Notes: a model not told the origin generated them from the sequence alone. A DNA stretch of 40,585 nt from Nevskia sp. (GCA_031291075.1 JARLJS010000104.1:1-40585); one strand, 5' to 3'. Counted from the first letter of the stretch, positions 16,155 to 25,280 are shown. Numbers and translations are program-made.

Positions 16155-16178
16155 GGCCTGTTAACGTTAGCAGGCCCT
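16153..16178. repeat. Palindrome at the end of hemA
   Basis: AGGGCCTG and CAGGCCCT form an 8-bp stem around TTAACGTTAG, beginning in the hemA stop codon. No U-run follows, so it is more likely a dispersed palindrome or pause/stability hairpin than a simple terminator; prfA lies 58 bp further on. Confidence 0.6.
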
Positions 16179-16236
16179 GGCTGCCTCCCGGCGCCCGCGC
16201 GGCTGGCATGTCCCATCCATTCAGTTCCCTCTATCC

Positions 16237-17316
16237 GTGAAGCCCGCACTACTCAGCAAACTCGAAGCATTGGCCGAGCGCCGCGACGAGATCGCGCGCG
16301 AGCTGTCCAGCCCGGAAGTGCTGGGCGACGGCGACCGCTTCCGCCGCCTGTCGCAGGAATACGCTCATCTCGGCCCTCTGAGCGAGACCTTCGGCGCCTA
16401 CCGGTCGACGCTGCAGGAGATCGAGGAGCTGGAGCAGCTGCGCGACGATCCCGAGTTCAAGTCCGAGGCGGAAGCCGAGCTGCCCGCCGCCACCGCACGC
16501 CGCGACCGGCTGGAGGGTGAGCTGCAGGGCTTCCTGGTGCCCAAGGACCCGCTTGACGGTAACAATGTCTTCCTCGAAATCCGCGCCGGCACCGGCGGCG
16601 ACGAGGCGGCCATTTTTGCGGGTGACCTGTTCCGCATGTACTCACGCTACGCCGAGACCCAGGGCTGGCAGGTCGAGGTGCTGTCCGAAAGCCCGGGTGA
16701 GCATGGGGGTTACAAGGAGGTCATCGCCCGCATCGCCGGCTTCGGCGCCTACTCCCGGCTCAAGTTCGAATCCGGCGTGCACCGCGTGCAGCGGGTGCCG
16801 GAAACCGAGGCGCAGGGCCGCATCCACACCTCGGCGGCGACGGTGGCGGTGTTGCCGGAGATCGAGGCGGCGCAGGCGGTGGACATCAACCCGGCCGACC
16901 TCAAGGTCGACACCTACCGCTCCAGCGGCGCCGGCGGCCAGCACGTCAACAAGACCGAGTCGGCGATCCGCATCACCCACCTGCCGAGCGGCATCGTGGT
17001 GGAATGCCAGGACGAGCGCTCGCAGCACAAGAACCGCGCGCGTGCGATGAGCCTGCTGGCGGCGCGCCTGCTCGACATCGAGCGCACCCGCCACGAGCAG
17101 GAGATGGCGGCGACGCGCAAGCGCCAGGTCGGCAGCGGCGACCGCTCCGAGCGCATCCGCACCTACAACTTCCCGCAGGGCCGGGTTACCGATCACCGCA
17201 TCAACCTCACCCTGTACCAGCTCGACCGCATCATCCAGGGCGACCTCGATGGCGTGATCCAGCCGCTGCAGGCCGAACACCAGGCGGAACTGCTGGCAGA
17301 AGCTGGGGCTGAATGA
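16237..17316 (+). CDS. prfA: Peptide chain release factor 1
   Basis: This 359-aa factor terminates translation at UAA and UAG. The stop-codon-reading tripeptide PxT is PET (188-190), and the catalytic GGQ is at 233-235 in [35 protein letters not shown] and [13 protein letters not shown] are further RF1 signatures. The start is the GTG at 16237, giving [12 protein letters not shown], which aligns with MKPSIVAKLEAL of E. coli. It is followed by prmC, whose product methylates the GGQ glutamine. A long palindrome separates the two genes. Confidence 0.98.
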   Translation: MKPALLSKLEALAERRDEIARELSSPEVLGDGDRFRRLSQEYAHLGPLSETFGAYRSTLQEIEELEQLRDDPEFKSEAEAELPAATARRDRLEGELQGFLVPKDPLDGNNVFLEIRAGTGGDEAAIFAGDLFRMYSRYAETQGWQVEVLSESPGEHGGYKEVIARIAGFGAYSRLKFESGVHRVQRVPETEAQGRIHTSAATVAVLPEIEAAQAVDINPADLKVDTYRSSGAGGQHVNKTESAIRITHLPSGIVVECQDERSQHKNRARAMSLLAARLLDIERTRHEQEMAATRKRQVGSGDRSERIRTYNFPQGRVTDHRINLTLYQLDRIIQGDLDGVIQPLQAEHQAELLAEAGAE

Positions 17317-17319
17317 ACA

Positions 17320-17403
17320 GTCCGCAAATGAACGCAAATAAACGCAAATGAAAAGCTCCTCGTTGATTTCTTTATTTGCGTTCATTCGCGTTCATTTGCG
17401 GAC
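17320..17403. repeat. Long inverted repeat between prfA and prmC
   Basis: Two 30-nt arms, 17320-17349 and 17374-17403, pair at 28 of 30 positions around a 24-nt loop. Each arm is itself built of short CGCAAATRAA-type units (GTCCGCAAATGAACGC ...). The block is A/T-rich compared with its neighbours and occupies almost the whole prfA-prmC gap. I recall similar ATTTGCGTTCATTTGCG repeats scattered in other proteobacterial genomes. Confidence 0.85.
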
Positions 17404-17421
17404 CGCTTTGTTCTTTGTGCG

Positions 17422-18315
17422 ATGACCTCGATGCGTGCCGAGGAGCCCAACCCTCCCGTTCCGCCCCTGCAGGGCCGAGCCCCAGGCTGCGTGGCCGACT
17501 GGCTGGCCTGGGCGGCGCGCGAGCTGCGCGCCTGCGGCGACGACGCCCGCCTCGAAGCGGAAGTCCTGCTCGGCCATCTGCTTGCCTGCAACCGCGCCGG
17601 CCTGGTGGTACGCGCCGACGACGCGCTCGACGCCCATACCGCGCTGCGCTACGCCGCGCTGGTCGAGCGCCGCGTCCGGGGCGAACCGGTCGCCTACCTG
17701 ACCGGACAGCGCGAGTTCTGGAGCCTGCCGCTGCAGGTCAGCCCGGCCGTGCTGATCCCGCGGCCGGATACCGAGCTGCTGGTGGAGTGGGCCCTGCAGC
17801 GGCTGCGCGGTATCGACACTCCAGTTATTGCCGACCTCGGTACCGGCAGCGGCGCCATCGCCCTGGCGCTGGCCAGCGAGCTGCCGCAGGCGCGCGTCGT
17901 CGCCACCGACGCCAGCGAAGCCGCGCTCGAGCAGGCCCGCCACAACGCCGCCGTGCTCGGGTTGCAGCGCGTGGAGTTCCGGCCGGGCGACTGGTTCGAG
18001 CCGCTGGCGGAGGAACGCTTCGACCTCATCCTGTCCAACCCTCCGTACGTGGCGGATGCCGACCCCCACCTGGCCGAGCTGCGCTACGAGCCGCGCCGCG
18101 CCCTGGTCGCCGGCGCGGACGGGCTCGACGCGCTGCGCCGCATCGCGGCCGGCGCGCGTGCGCATCTGCGGCCGCGGGGAGCGCTGCTGCTGGAGCACGG
18201 CAGCGGGCAGGGCGAGGCGGTGCGCGAACTGCTGCGGGAACACGGTTTCGACGCGGTCGAAACGCGGCGCGACCTGGCCGGGCACGAGCGCGCCAGCGGC
18301 GGCGAGGCGGCATGA
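17422..18315 (+). CDS. prmC: Release-factor glutamine methyltransferase
   Basis: This 297-aa enzyme N5-methylates the glutamine of the GGQ motif in RF1 and RF2, using S-adenosylmethionine. The N-terminal helical domain (about 20-90) contains RLEAEVLLGHLL and EPVAYLTGQREFW. The SAM-binding loop is DLGTGSGAIALALA (138-151), and the substrate-glutamine motif NPPY is at 206-209. The first 20 residues are an unconserved extension, and a start at 17431 is possible. The stop overlaps the moeB start as ATGA, so the two are translationally coupled. It follows prfA, its substrate gene, as in most bacteria. Confidence 0.96.
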   Translation: MTSMRAEEPNPPVPPLQGRAPGCVADWLAWAARELRACGDDARLEAEVLLGHLLACNRAGLVVRADDALDAHTALRYAALVERRVRGEPVAYLTGQREFWSLPLQVSPAVLIPRPDTELLVEWALQRLRGIDTPVIADLGTGSGAIALALASELPQARVVATDASEAALEQARHNAAVLGLQRVEFRPGDWFEPLAEERFDLILSNPPYVADADPHLAELRYEPRRALVAGADGLDALRRIAAGARAHLRPRGALLLEHGSGQGEAVRELLREHGFDAVETRRDLAGHERASGGEAA

Positions 18316-19046
18316 GCGATTTCGTCCGCTATGCCCGCCAGGTGGTGCTGCGCGAAGTCGGCGTCAATGGCCAGCAGTTGCTGCGCGACTCGACCGTACT
18401 GGTGATCGGCGTCGGCGGCCTCGGCTCGGCCGCCGCACTGTACCTGGCCGGCGCCGGTCTCGGCCGCCTGTTGCTCAGCGACCGCGATCGCGTCGAGCTG
18501 TCCAACCTGCAGCGGCAGATCGTCTATCGCGAAGCCGATCTCGGCCGCCCCAAGCTGGAGGCCGCGGCGGACAACCTGCGCGCGCTCAATCCTGACTGCG
18601 CCATCGAGACGCTGCCGGGACCGCTCGATCCGTCGCAACTGGAGCAGGCCGCCCGCGGCGCCGACATCGTGCTCGACTGCAGCGACAATTTTCCCACCCG
18701 CGTCGCCGTCAACGCCGCCTGCGTGGCGGTGCGCAAGCCCCTGGTGTCGGGTGCCGCGATCCGCTTCGAAGGTCAGCTCGCGCTGTTCGACACGGCGCGC
18801 GGCAGCGCCTGCTACGCCTGCCTCTACCCCGACACCGGCGAGGCGCGCGAGACCTGCGAGGAAGCCGGCGTGCTGGGGCCCACCGTCGGCGTGATCGGCA
18901 GCCTGCAGGCGCTGGTGGCGATCAAGCGCCTGCTCGGCATCGGCGAGGACACCGGGCGCCTGCAGCTATGGGACGCCTTGCGCCTGAGCTGGCGCAGCCT
19001 GCATATTCCGCGTGATCCGAACTGCCCGGTGTGTGGCCATGAATGA
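18312..19046 (+). CDS. moeB: E1-like adenylyltransferase, MoeB/ThiF/HesA family
   Basis: This 244-aa protein would adenylylate the C-terminal Gly-Gly of a ubiquitin-like sulphur carrier such as MoaD or ThiS. The nucleotide loop is GVGGLGS (33-39), RQIVY with DLGRPK follows (68-81), and DCSDNFPTR holds the Mg-binding Asp (125). The zinc site is two Cys pairs, CYAC (167/170) and CPVC (238/241). The possible acceptor cysteine is C182 (RETCEEAG). No rhodanese domain is attached and no MoaD or ThiS gene is nearby, so MoeB versus ThiF cannot be settled. It overlaps prmC by 4 nt and the downstream small gene by 8 nt, which points to a tight operon. Confidence 0.9.
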   Translation: MSDFVRYARQVVLREVGVNGQQLLRDSTVLVIGVGGLGSAAALYLAGAGLGRLLLSDRDRVELSNLQRQIVYREADLGRPKLEAAADNLRALNPDCAIETLPGPLDPSQLEQAARGADIVLDCSDNFPTRVAVNAACVAVRKPLVSGAAIRFEGQLALFDTARGSACYACLYPDTGEARETCEEAGVLGPTVGVIGSLQALVAIKRLLGIGEDTGRLQLWDALRLSWRSLHIPRDPNCPVCGHE

Positions 19047-19422
19047 ACCGAACGGCGCCGAAGCGCCGCTGCAGATGCCGCGCCGCTTCGCCATCCGCCT
19101 GCTGCACGAGGCGCAACTGGCGGGCGAGCAGCCTTTCGTCGGCGTGGTGGGCGCCAGTGCCGAGCCGGATACGTTCCTCCCCATGGCGCGGCCCTCGCTC
19201 GGCGAGGCGGCCGCACTGCTGCAGGACCGGCAGCGCAGCCTGTGGGCGGTCTACCTGCACCGGCCCGGCAGTCCGGCCATGCCTACGCCGGAGGATTTCG
19301 CCAGCCAGCCGCAGGTACTCCGGCTCACCGCCTCGCTCGCCACCAAGGGCGTGCTGCAGCTGCGCGCCTGGACCTTGCACGACGGGCGCGTGGTGGAGCG
19401 CGAGCTGCAGATCAGGGACTGA
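19039..19422 (+). CDS. Small protein resembling a JAMM/M67 protease with lost metal ligands
   Basis: This 127-aa protein starts inside the moeB stop region (8-nt overlap) and is surely cotranscribed with moeB. The segment WAVYLHRPGSPAMPTPEDF (69-87) has the frame of the JAMM signature H-S-H-x7-S-x2-D as found in M67 proteins (YHSHPDxPAxPSxxD). The two His positions are now L73 and R75, and the Ser is T83; P76, P79, A80, P82 and D86 are kept. The usual Glu ahead of the CG pair also appears lost (QPFVGVVGA). The C-terminal strand pattern (TASLATKGVLQLRAWTLHDG) fits the family. MoeB/ThiF genes are often paired with M67 proteases that trim ubiquitin-like partners. This would be a catalytically dead version, perhaps a binding subunit. 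The alignment is by eye. Confidence 0.6.
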   Translation: MNEPNGAEAPLQMPRRFAIRLLHEAQLAGEQPFVGVVGASAEPDTFLPMARPSLGEAAALLQDRQRSLWAVYLHRPGSPAMPTPEDFASQPQVLRLTASLATKGVLQLRAWTLHDGRVVERELQIRD

Positions 19423-19599
19423 GTCCCGGTCAAGATACGTTAAGCCCTGGCCGCTGAACGCGGGATTCAGCCGCGATTCAGCGCCGCGCACCTAGCCTGC
19501 TCCTGCGTCACGCATGCGCGCCAGGCGATCCCGCCGCCCGGCGTTCCGTATGCCCCGGAACGGAGAGCATGCCCAAGGGGTTCTCAGGAGCGACCAGTC

Positions 19600-20301
19600 A
19601 TGAAACGAGTGTTGGTAATCGGCACCGCCGCGGGTGCCTTGTGCGTGTCCGGCGGTTGTTTCGCCTCGCCGCTGTGGTTCCAGCCACAGGGCAATCTCGC
19701 CCTGTATGGTTCCTACATGCAGCAGAACGACAACCAGGCGGGCCTGAACCCGGATGGCGGCGGCGGCGGCGTGCAGGCCGGCCTGAGCCTGACGCCGAAC
19801 TTCTTCATCGGCGGCAGCTACCAGTACGACTACCTGAGCGAGAGCAATGCCCCGGCGGCATCGTTCGGCCTGGGTCCGGGTCAGATCAGCTACGGCGAGA
19901 AGATCAACCAGGATCGCCTGGGTGGTGGCCTGGTGTTCCGCCTGCCGGCGGCGCCGATCGACGTGTTCGGCAAGGTGGAGTACGTGCACTTCGACTACCA
20001 GACGGTGCACGCCACGGTGAACGGCGCGCCCTACGGTAACAGCGACCGCGCCAACGACGACGGCGTCGGTTTCCATGCCGGCCTGCAGACGCGTACGCCG
20101 GGCTTTTCGATCTATGGCAGCGTCGGTTACCTCAACCTCAGCAACAGCGAAGGGCCGGAGATCAACGTCGGCTTCGAGGTGCCGATGGCGCCCTTCACCT
20201 GGGGTTTCGTGGAGTACCGCTACGACAACCTGCACTACAGCGGATATTCCGACCACAACCAGACCGACGACGTGAGGGCGGGGGTGAGGCTGTCGTTCTG
20301 A
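19600..20301 (+). CDS. Small outer-membrane beta-barrel protein
   Basis: This is a 233-aa protein with a signal peptide (MKRVLVIGTAAGALCVSGGCFA, cleavage expected before SPLW) and an AGGAG site 11 nt before the ATG. The mature part is a run of amphipathic strands rich in Tyr, Gly and Asn with alternating aromatic residues (FFIGGSYQYDYL, DVFGKVEYVHFDYQ, FSIYGSVGYLNL, FVEYRYDNLHY). It ends in the strand DVRAGVRLSF with the terminal Phe recognised by the BAM complex. The size suggests an 8-10-strand barrel of the OmpW/OmpA-like class. No ligand or function can be assigned. The 178 bp upstream hold no recognisable gene. Confidence 0.8.
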   Translation: MKRVLVIGTAAGALCVSGGCFASPLWFQPQGNLALYGSYMQQNDNQAGLNPDGGGGGVQAGLSLTPNFFIGGSYQYDYLSESNAPAASFGLGPGQISYGEKINQDRLGGGLVFRLPAAPIDVFGKVEYVHFDYQTVHATVNGAPYGNSDRANDDGVGFHAGLQTRTPGFSIYGSVGYLNLSNSEGPEINVGFEVPMAPFTWGFVEYRYDNLHYSGYSDHNQTDDVRAGVRLSF

Positions 20302-20305
20302 CAGC

Positions 20306-20400
20306 GTGAGGTCGGCCCACCAGGCGGGCTGTGAGGGGTGAGCTCGCTCGCCAAGCTTCTTCTCCTCTCAGGCCGCGGAGTGGCCGACCTCACCCCTCAC
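20306..20400. repeat. Nested inverted repeats between convergent genes
   Basis: GTGAGGTCGGCC (20306-20317) is matched by GGCCGACCTCAC (20382-20393), and GTGAGGGGTGAG (20331-20342) by CTCACCCCTCAC (20389-20400). The two pairings are mutually exclusive. The block lies in the 109-bp gap between the barrel gene and the permease gene, which face each other, so it may end both transcripts. Confidence 0.6.
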
Positions 20401-20410
20401 CCCTCACCCT

Positions 20411-22414
20411 TCACTTGATCGGCATTTTCTTCTGCGGCAGCAGGTCCGGGACATGCACCGGGACGATGATCATCTCCTGGCCGGCCAGTTGCAGCCTGCG
20501 CTGCATCGCCAGCGGCATCTGGTTGTGCAGCAGGCGCCGCCAGAAGCCCTCCTTGTCGAAGAACAGCTTGCTGGCGAAGAACACGCTGTGCGGGAACTGC
20601 TTCAACACCTGGTGGGTGAGCTGGGTCAGCTCCTCCAGCGGGTCGGCGCCGTAGGCCTGGTAGGAAACCGCGCTGAAGCCGCGGCTGACGCAGTAGCTGG
20701 TGAAGTAGCGCAGCGAGTTGTCGATGCGTGCCTGCAGCGACTTGATCGAACGTGCGCTGTCGAAGGCCTGCTTGTCGACTTCGCCGACCGCGACGAACAC
20801 GATGTTGCGGAAGCGGCCCGGGAACTGCTTGAGCACCCATTGCAGCGCGTGCATGCCGGCGCCGCGGTTGCTGCCGACGAACAACACGGCCGTGTCCTGT
20901 GCCGGGTCGGGCGGCGGCGAGCGGGCGTCGTCGTCCCAGGTCAGGGGTAGCGAGTAGCTTTCGTCGACCCGCTCCATCGCCGTCTGCACATCCTCGTAAT
21001 GGCGCCGCACCACGATGCAGGACGCTACCACCGCGCTGGTGATGAGCAGGGTGATCCAGCCGCCCTCGGTGAACTTCTCAGCGATGGTCACCATCAGGAT
21101 GAAGCCGGTCACCACCAGGCCGATGCTGGACAAGGCCAGGCGGCGCCACCAGCCGCGCATGAACTGGCGCTGCTCCCACCAGTGCTTGCACAGGCCGAAC
21201 AGCGACAACGAGAAGGTCAGGAACACGTTGATGCTGTACAGCACCACCAGCAGCGATACCGCGCCGTGACTCCACAGCAGGATCGCCAGCGCCGCGCCGC
21301 CCATCATCAGCACGCCGTTCTGCGTCACCATGCGGCTCGACAGCTGGCGGAACTGGCGTGGCACCCAGCGGTCGGCCGCCATGTTGGCCATCACCGCCGG
21401 ACCGCCGAGGAAGCCGGTGTTGGCCGCCACCAGCAGCAGGCCGCCCTCCAGGCCCAGGGTCAGCACCAGGGCCGTGTTGCGCAGTTGCGGGGACTTCCAG
21501 CCCAGGCTGTCGATGATCTGCTTGAAGGTGACCGCATTGAGGGTCTGTCCATCCACCGGCGCCGCCTGCCACAGCAGGTACAGCAGGATGACGCCGCCGG
21601 CGGTGAAGGCCAGCGAGGTGGCCATGTAGAACATGGTGAGATGGCCGGTGCGCACGCGCGGTTCGGCCAGCATGTTGATGTTGTTGGACACCGCCTCGAT
21701 GCCGGTATAGGTGCCGCCGCCCAGCGAGTAGGCGCGCAGGAACAGCGACACGGTGAACAGCCAGCCGGACTGCCGGAACAGGTCGTCGGTCTGGCGGAGC
21801 GTTTCCGGCATCAGGCTGTCGAGCTGCTCCGATCTGGCGGCGATGCCGTAGCCGATGAGCAGGGCGTGGCTGAGGAAGAAGCCCAGGAAGATCGGCAGCA
21901 GTATCTGGATCGACTCCTTCATGCCGCGCAGGTTGAGCAGGATCAGCAGCCCCACCAGCGCCAGCTCGGTGCCGAACTTGTAGAACTGCCATTCCTCCGG
22001 CAGCAGGCTGAAGATTGCGTCGGCCGCGCTCGCCACCGAGATGGTGATGGTCAGCACGTAGTCCACGATCAGCGCGGAGCCGGAGATCAGGCCCGCATAG
22101 GGCCCGATCAGGCGTGTCGCGGCTTTGTAGCCGCCGCCGCCCGACGGGAACAGCTCGATCACCTGGTTGTAGGCCAGGGCGATGACGAACACCGTGACTG
22201 CCGTGGCTCCCGCCAGATAGAGCCCGAGATGGGTGTGCGGGCCGAGCGCCAGGAACGCCTCCTCCGGTCCGTAGCAGGCGGAAGAGAGCCCGTCGGCGCC
22301 GAGGCCGATCCAGGCCAGGAACGCCACCAGCACGATGTGCTGGCGGGTATGGGGGTTGAGGGGGTCGAGCTTGGCGCCCAGTACGAGGCGGCGGACGGAT
22401 CGGAGAACGGACAT
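20411..22414 (-). CDS. APC-superfamily permease, KimA-like (probable K+ importer)
   Basis: This 667-aa permease has about 12 membrane helices (residues about 28-475) and a cytoplasmic C-terminal domain of roughly 170 aa. The opening DPLNPHTRQHIVLVAFLAW with GLGADGLSSACYGPEEAF, the loop ELFPSGGGGYKAATRLIG and VDYVLTITISVASAADAIFS match the KimA/YdaO group, which are proton-coupled, high-affinity potassium importers gated by c-di-AMP in Firmicutes. The substrate here is inferred from family only; other APC members carry amino acids. No c-di-AMP riboswitch is expected or seen. It is divergent from proS across a 278-bp gap. Confidence 0.75.
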   Translation of the reverse strand: MSVLRSVRRLVLGAKLDPLNPHTRQHIVLVAFLAWIGLGADGLSSACYGPEEAFLALGPHTHLGLYLAGATAVTVFVIALAYNQVIELFPSGGGGYKAATRLIGPYAGLISGSALIVDYVLTITISVASAADAIFSLLPEEWQFYKFGTELALVGLLILLNLRGMKESIQILLPIFLGFFLSHALLIGYGIAARSEQLDSLMPETLRQTDDLFRQSGWLFTVSLFLRAYSLGGGTYTGIEAVSNNINMLAEPRVRTGHLTMFYMATSLAFTAGGVILLYLLWQAAPVDGQTLNAVTFKQIIDSLGWKSPQLRNTALVLTLGLEGGLLLVAANTGFLGGPAVMANMAADRWVPRQFRQLSSRMVTQNGVLMMGGAALAILLWSHGAVSLLVVLYSINVFLTFSLSLFGLCKHWWEQRQFMRGWWRRLALSSIGLVVTGFILMVTIAEKFTEGGWITLLITSAVVASCIVVRRHYEDVQTAMERVDESYSLPLTWDDDARSPPPDPAQDTAVLFVGSNRGAGMHALQWVLKQFPGRFRNIVFVAVGEVDKQAFDSARSIKSLQARIDNSLRYFTSYCVSRGFSAVSYQAYGADPLEELTQLTHQVLKQFPHSVFFASKLFFDKEGFWRRLLHNQMPLAMQRRLQLAGQEMIIVPVHVPDLLPQKKMPIK

Positions 22415-22591
22415 GGCTGCTGCGCCGGGGAAGCTAGGGCTGTTTCGACCTCGGCCGGACCTGTGGCGCTTCGCGCGGGATTCCGCCCGATTTTACCGCG
22501 GCACCGGCGCCACGCCGAAAACCGGCGCACCGGTCGCTTCGCATTCCCATTTATTTTCTCCCTGGCCGCCACGGCGCTGCGCCGGAGCGGC

Positions 22592-22597
22592 TAAAAT
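22592..22597 (+). promoter_or_regulatory. Putative -10 box of proS
   Basis: CGGCTAAAAT (22588-22597) contains a -10-like TAAAAT 95 bp before the proS ATG. The same CGGC-TAwAAT context precedes the genes at 6037 (minus strand) and 32142. There is no obvious -35 element. Nothing else is visible in the 278-bp gap 22415-22692. Confidence 0.35.
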
Positions 22598-22692
22598 GCG
22601 ACTGGACAAATCGCAGCGCAACATAGCAAATCCCACGCCGCCGTGCCCCGGGTGACCGGGCGGGAACGGCGGCGCGCCCAACAGGACCCCTC

Positions 22693-24399
22693 ATGCGTCT
22701 TTCCAAGTACTTTCTCGTCACCACCAAGGAAACGCCGGCCGACGCCGAGGTGGTCAGCCACCAGCTGATGCTGCGCGCCGGCCTGATCCGCAAGCTCGGC
22801 GCGGGGCTTTACACCTGGCTGCCGCTGGGCCTGCGCGTGCTGCAGAAGGTCGAGGCCGTCGTGCGCGAGGAGATGAACCGCGCCGGCGCGCTGGAAGTGC
22901 TGGTGCCGCCGCAGGTGCCCGCCGAACTGTGGCAGGAGTCCGGCCGCTACGAGAAATACGGCGCCGAGCTGCTGCGTTTCAAGGACCGCCACCAGCGGGA
23001 TTTCATCCTCGGGCCGACGCACGAGGAAGTGATCACCGACATGGCGCGGCGCGACATCCGCAGCTACCGCCAGCTGCCGGTGAACCTGTACCAGATCCAG
23101 ACCAAGTTCCGCGACGAGATCCGGCCGCGCTTCGGCGTGATGCGCGCGCGCGAGTTCCTGATGAAGGACGCCTACTCGTTCCACCTCGACGAGGCCGACC
23201 TGATGCGCGAATACCGCAACATGCGCGAGGCCTACCGCAGCATTTTCACCCGCATCGGCGTCGACTTCCGCATCGTCAAGGCCGACTCCGGCGCCATCGG
23301 CGGCGACCGCAGCGAGGAGTTCCACGTGCTGGCGGCTTCCGGCGAGGACCTGCTGGCGGTGTCGGACGGCTCCGGCTACGCCGCCAACGTCGAGGCCGCG
23401 GAGACCAGGCCGCAGGGCGCGCGCGGAGCGGCCGTGGCGGCACTGGAGAAGGTGTCCACGCCGACGCAGAAGGCCTGCGAGGACGTCGCCGCTCTGCTCG
23501 GCATCCCGCTGGCCGCCACGCTCAAGCTGATCGTGGCGAAGGGCCGCGACGGCGGCCTGGTGGCGCTGGCGCTGCGGGGTGACCACGTGCTGAACGCGGT
23601 GAAGGCGGAGAAGCATCCGCTGGTGGCCGCGCCGTTCACGCTGGCCTCGGACGCCGAGATCCGCGCCGCCTTCGGCAGCGAGCCCGGCTTCCTGGGGCCG
23701 GTGGGGGCCAAGATCCCGCTGGTCGCCGACCACGCCGCCGCGGCGCTGAGCGATTTCGTCTGCGGCGCCAATGAAACCGGCTTCCACCTGCGCGGCGCCA
23801 ACTGGGGTCGCGACGCGGCCGAGCCGCCGACCGCCGACCTGCGCAACGTGGTGTCCGGCGATCCCAGTCCGGACGGCCAGGGCAAGCTGACGCTGGTGCG
23901 CGGCATCGAGGTTGGACACATCTTCCAGCTCGGCCGCAAGTACTCGGAAGCGATGCATATGACGGTGCTGGACGAGGCCGGCAAGGAGATCGTCCCGGAG
24001 ATGGGCTGTTACGGCATCGGCGTGTCGCGCATCGTCGCCGCCGTGATCGAGCAGTGCAACGACGCCGCCGGCATCGTCTGGCCGGAGCCGCTGGCGCCGT
24101 TCCGCGTGATCGTGTGCCCGATCGGCCTGGAGAAGTCGCCGGCGGTGAAGCAGGCGGCGGAGAAGCTGTACGAAGAGCTGGCCGCCGCCGGTGTCGAGGT
24201 CCTGCTCGACGACCGCGGCCTGCGTCCCGGCCCGATGTTCGCCGACGCTGACCTGATCGGCATCCCGCACCGCATTGTGATCGGCGACAAGGGGCTGGCC
24301 AACGCGCAGTTCGAATACAAGCGCCGCGGCGCCGCCGAGCCGGCGATGATCGCAGCGATGGCACAGGCCGTGCTGGAGCGGATTAAGATAGCGGCGTGA
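22693..24399 (+). CDS. proS: Prolyl-tRNA synthetase, bacterial type with editing domain
   Basis: This 568-aa class II synthetase charges tRNA-Pro. Motif 1 is around [13 protein letters not shown] (38-50), with GPTHEEV (107-113) following. Motif 2 is [21 protein letters not shown] split across 139-159, and motif 3 is [14 protein letters not shown] (about 437-450). The long insertion (about 224-405) is the INS domain that removes mischarged Ala; [14 protein letters not shown] and GFLGPVGA belong to it. The C-terminal anticodon-binding domain follows ([16 protein letters not shown] onward). The stop overlaps the start of the lytic transglycosylase gene by 4 nt (GTGA). Confidence 0.98.
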   Translation: MRLSKYFLVTTKETPADAEVVSHQLMLRAGLIRKLGAGLYTWLPLGLRVLQKVEAVVREEMNRAGALEVLVPPQVPAELWQESGRYEKYGAELLRFKDRHQRDFILGPTHEEVITDMARRDIRSYRQLPVNLYQIQTKFRDEIRPRFGVMRAREFLMKDAYSFHLDEADLMREYRNMREAYRSIFTRIGVDFRIVKADSGAIGGDRSEEFHVLAASGEDLLAVSDGSGYAANVEAAETRPQGARGAAVAALEKVSTPTQKACEDVAALLGIPLAATLKLIVAKGRDGGLVALALRGDHVLNAVKAEKHPLVAAPFTLASDAEIRAAFGSEPGFLGPVGAKIPLVADHAAAALSDFVCGANETGFHLRGANWGRDAAEPPTADLRNVVSGDPSPDGQGKLTLVRGIEVGHIFQLGRKYSEAMHMTVLDEAGKEIVPEMGCYGIGVSRIVAAVIEQCNDAAGIVWPEPLAPFRVIVCPIGLEKSPAVKQAAEKLYEELAAAGVEVLLDDRGLRPGPMFADADLIGIPHRIVIGDKGLANAQFEYKRRGAAEPAMIAAMAQAVLERIKIAA

Positions 24400-25043
24400 G
24401 CGTAGATCGGGAGCGCACGGGGGTGCTCAAGGCTGGGTTGCAAACGGCGCTGCCGCGCCTGCGGGCGGTGCTGGCCGCCGGTGGATTGCTGCTTGCCGCG
24501 CTGGCGCCGGCAACGCAGGCCGGACCAACCGGTGAGCCCGAGCCGGAGCTGCGCGCACGCCTGGCGAATGCGATCCATGCCAGCGACGGCTTCGATAACC
24601 GCTATACCGCCGAGGTCTGGTTCGCCGACATGTCGTCGCGCATGAAGCGCTACGTGCCTAAAGCGATGCCCGACCCCGGGCAGCGTCTCGAATTCCTGCG
24701 CCTGGTGCACGCCGAGGCGACCCGTGCCCACGTGTCGCCTGAGCTGGTCCTGTCGGTGATCAACGTGGAAAGCCGCTTCGACCGTCTCGCCATTTCCCGC
24801 GCCGGCGCCTTCGGTTATATGCAGATCATGCCCTTCTGGCTGCAGGAGATCGGGCAGAACGGCGACAACCTGTTCCAGGCGCGGACCAACCTGCGCATGG
24901 GCTGCACCATCCTGCGCTACTACCTGGACCGCGAACACGGCAGCTACGTGCGCGCGCTGGCCCGCTACAACGGTTCTTACGGTCGCGCCAACTACCCCTA
25001 CCAGGTGCTGACCCTGCTTAACCGGCACTGGTCGCCAAGCTGA
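24396..25043 (+). CDS. Lytic transglycosylase, SLT family 1 type
   Basis: This 215-aa exported enzyme cleaves the MurNAc-GlcNAc bond of peptidoglycan with formation of 1,6-anhydroMurNAc. It starts at a GTG overlapping the proS stop. A hydrophobic signal segment (22-42, ending TQA) precedes the mature region. The catalytic Glu is E125 in [16 protein letters not shown] (140-148), [13 protein letters not shown] (165-177) and ARYNGSYG (189-196) are the family signatures that shape the sugar-binding groove. The pairing of proS with a transglycosylase gene recurs in related gammaproteobacteria as far as I recall. Downstream, 25044-25200 holds no gene. Confidence 0.92.
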   Translation: MSVDRERTGVLKAGLQTALPRLRAVLAAGGLLLAALAPATQAGPTGEPEPELRARLANAIHASDGFDNRYTAEVWFADMSSRMKRYVPKAMPDPGQRLEFLRLVHAEATRAHVSPELVLSVINVESRFDRLAISRAGAFGYMQIMPFWLQEIGQNGDNLFQARTNLRMGCTILRYYLDREHGSYVRALARYNGSYGRANYPYQVLTLLNRHWSPS

Positions 25044-25211
25044 AAACGGCCCGTCCCACGCTGGGCACGGTTCGTCACAAAAAATTGCCGAGATGATCAC
25101 TGCGAGCCCACCGTAAGCGGCCCAGCCGGTTGGCGGTGAGGTTCATAACCGCATGAATCGGCTGGAAAACATTTCGTTATTAGGCTCGCATATCGATAGC
25201 GCGGAAAAGTC

Positions 25212-25268
25212 TGAACCGATTGCTTGAACCGATTTTGAATCTGGTTCAAACTTCGCGCCCGGTTCAAA
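25212..25268 (+). promoter_or_regulatory. Probable TetR operator with four half-sites
   Basis: Two direct half-sites TGAACCGATT (25212-25221 and 25225-25234) are followed by two opposite half-sites GGTTCAAA (25243-25250 and 25261-25268). The central pair forms the inverted repeat TTGAACC-N12-GGTTCAA. The block ends at the ribosome site of the tetR-like gene, the expected place for autorepression of the efflux operon. Confidence 0.65.
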
Positions 25269-25280
25269 AGGAGTTGTCCG

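Noticed and set aside
16153-16178. Rho-independent terminator after hemA
   Set aside because: The stem is clear but no U-tract follows, and prfA appears to belong to the same transcription unit.
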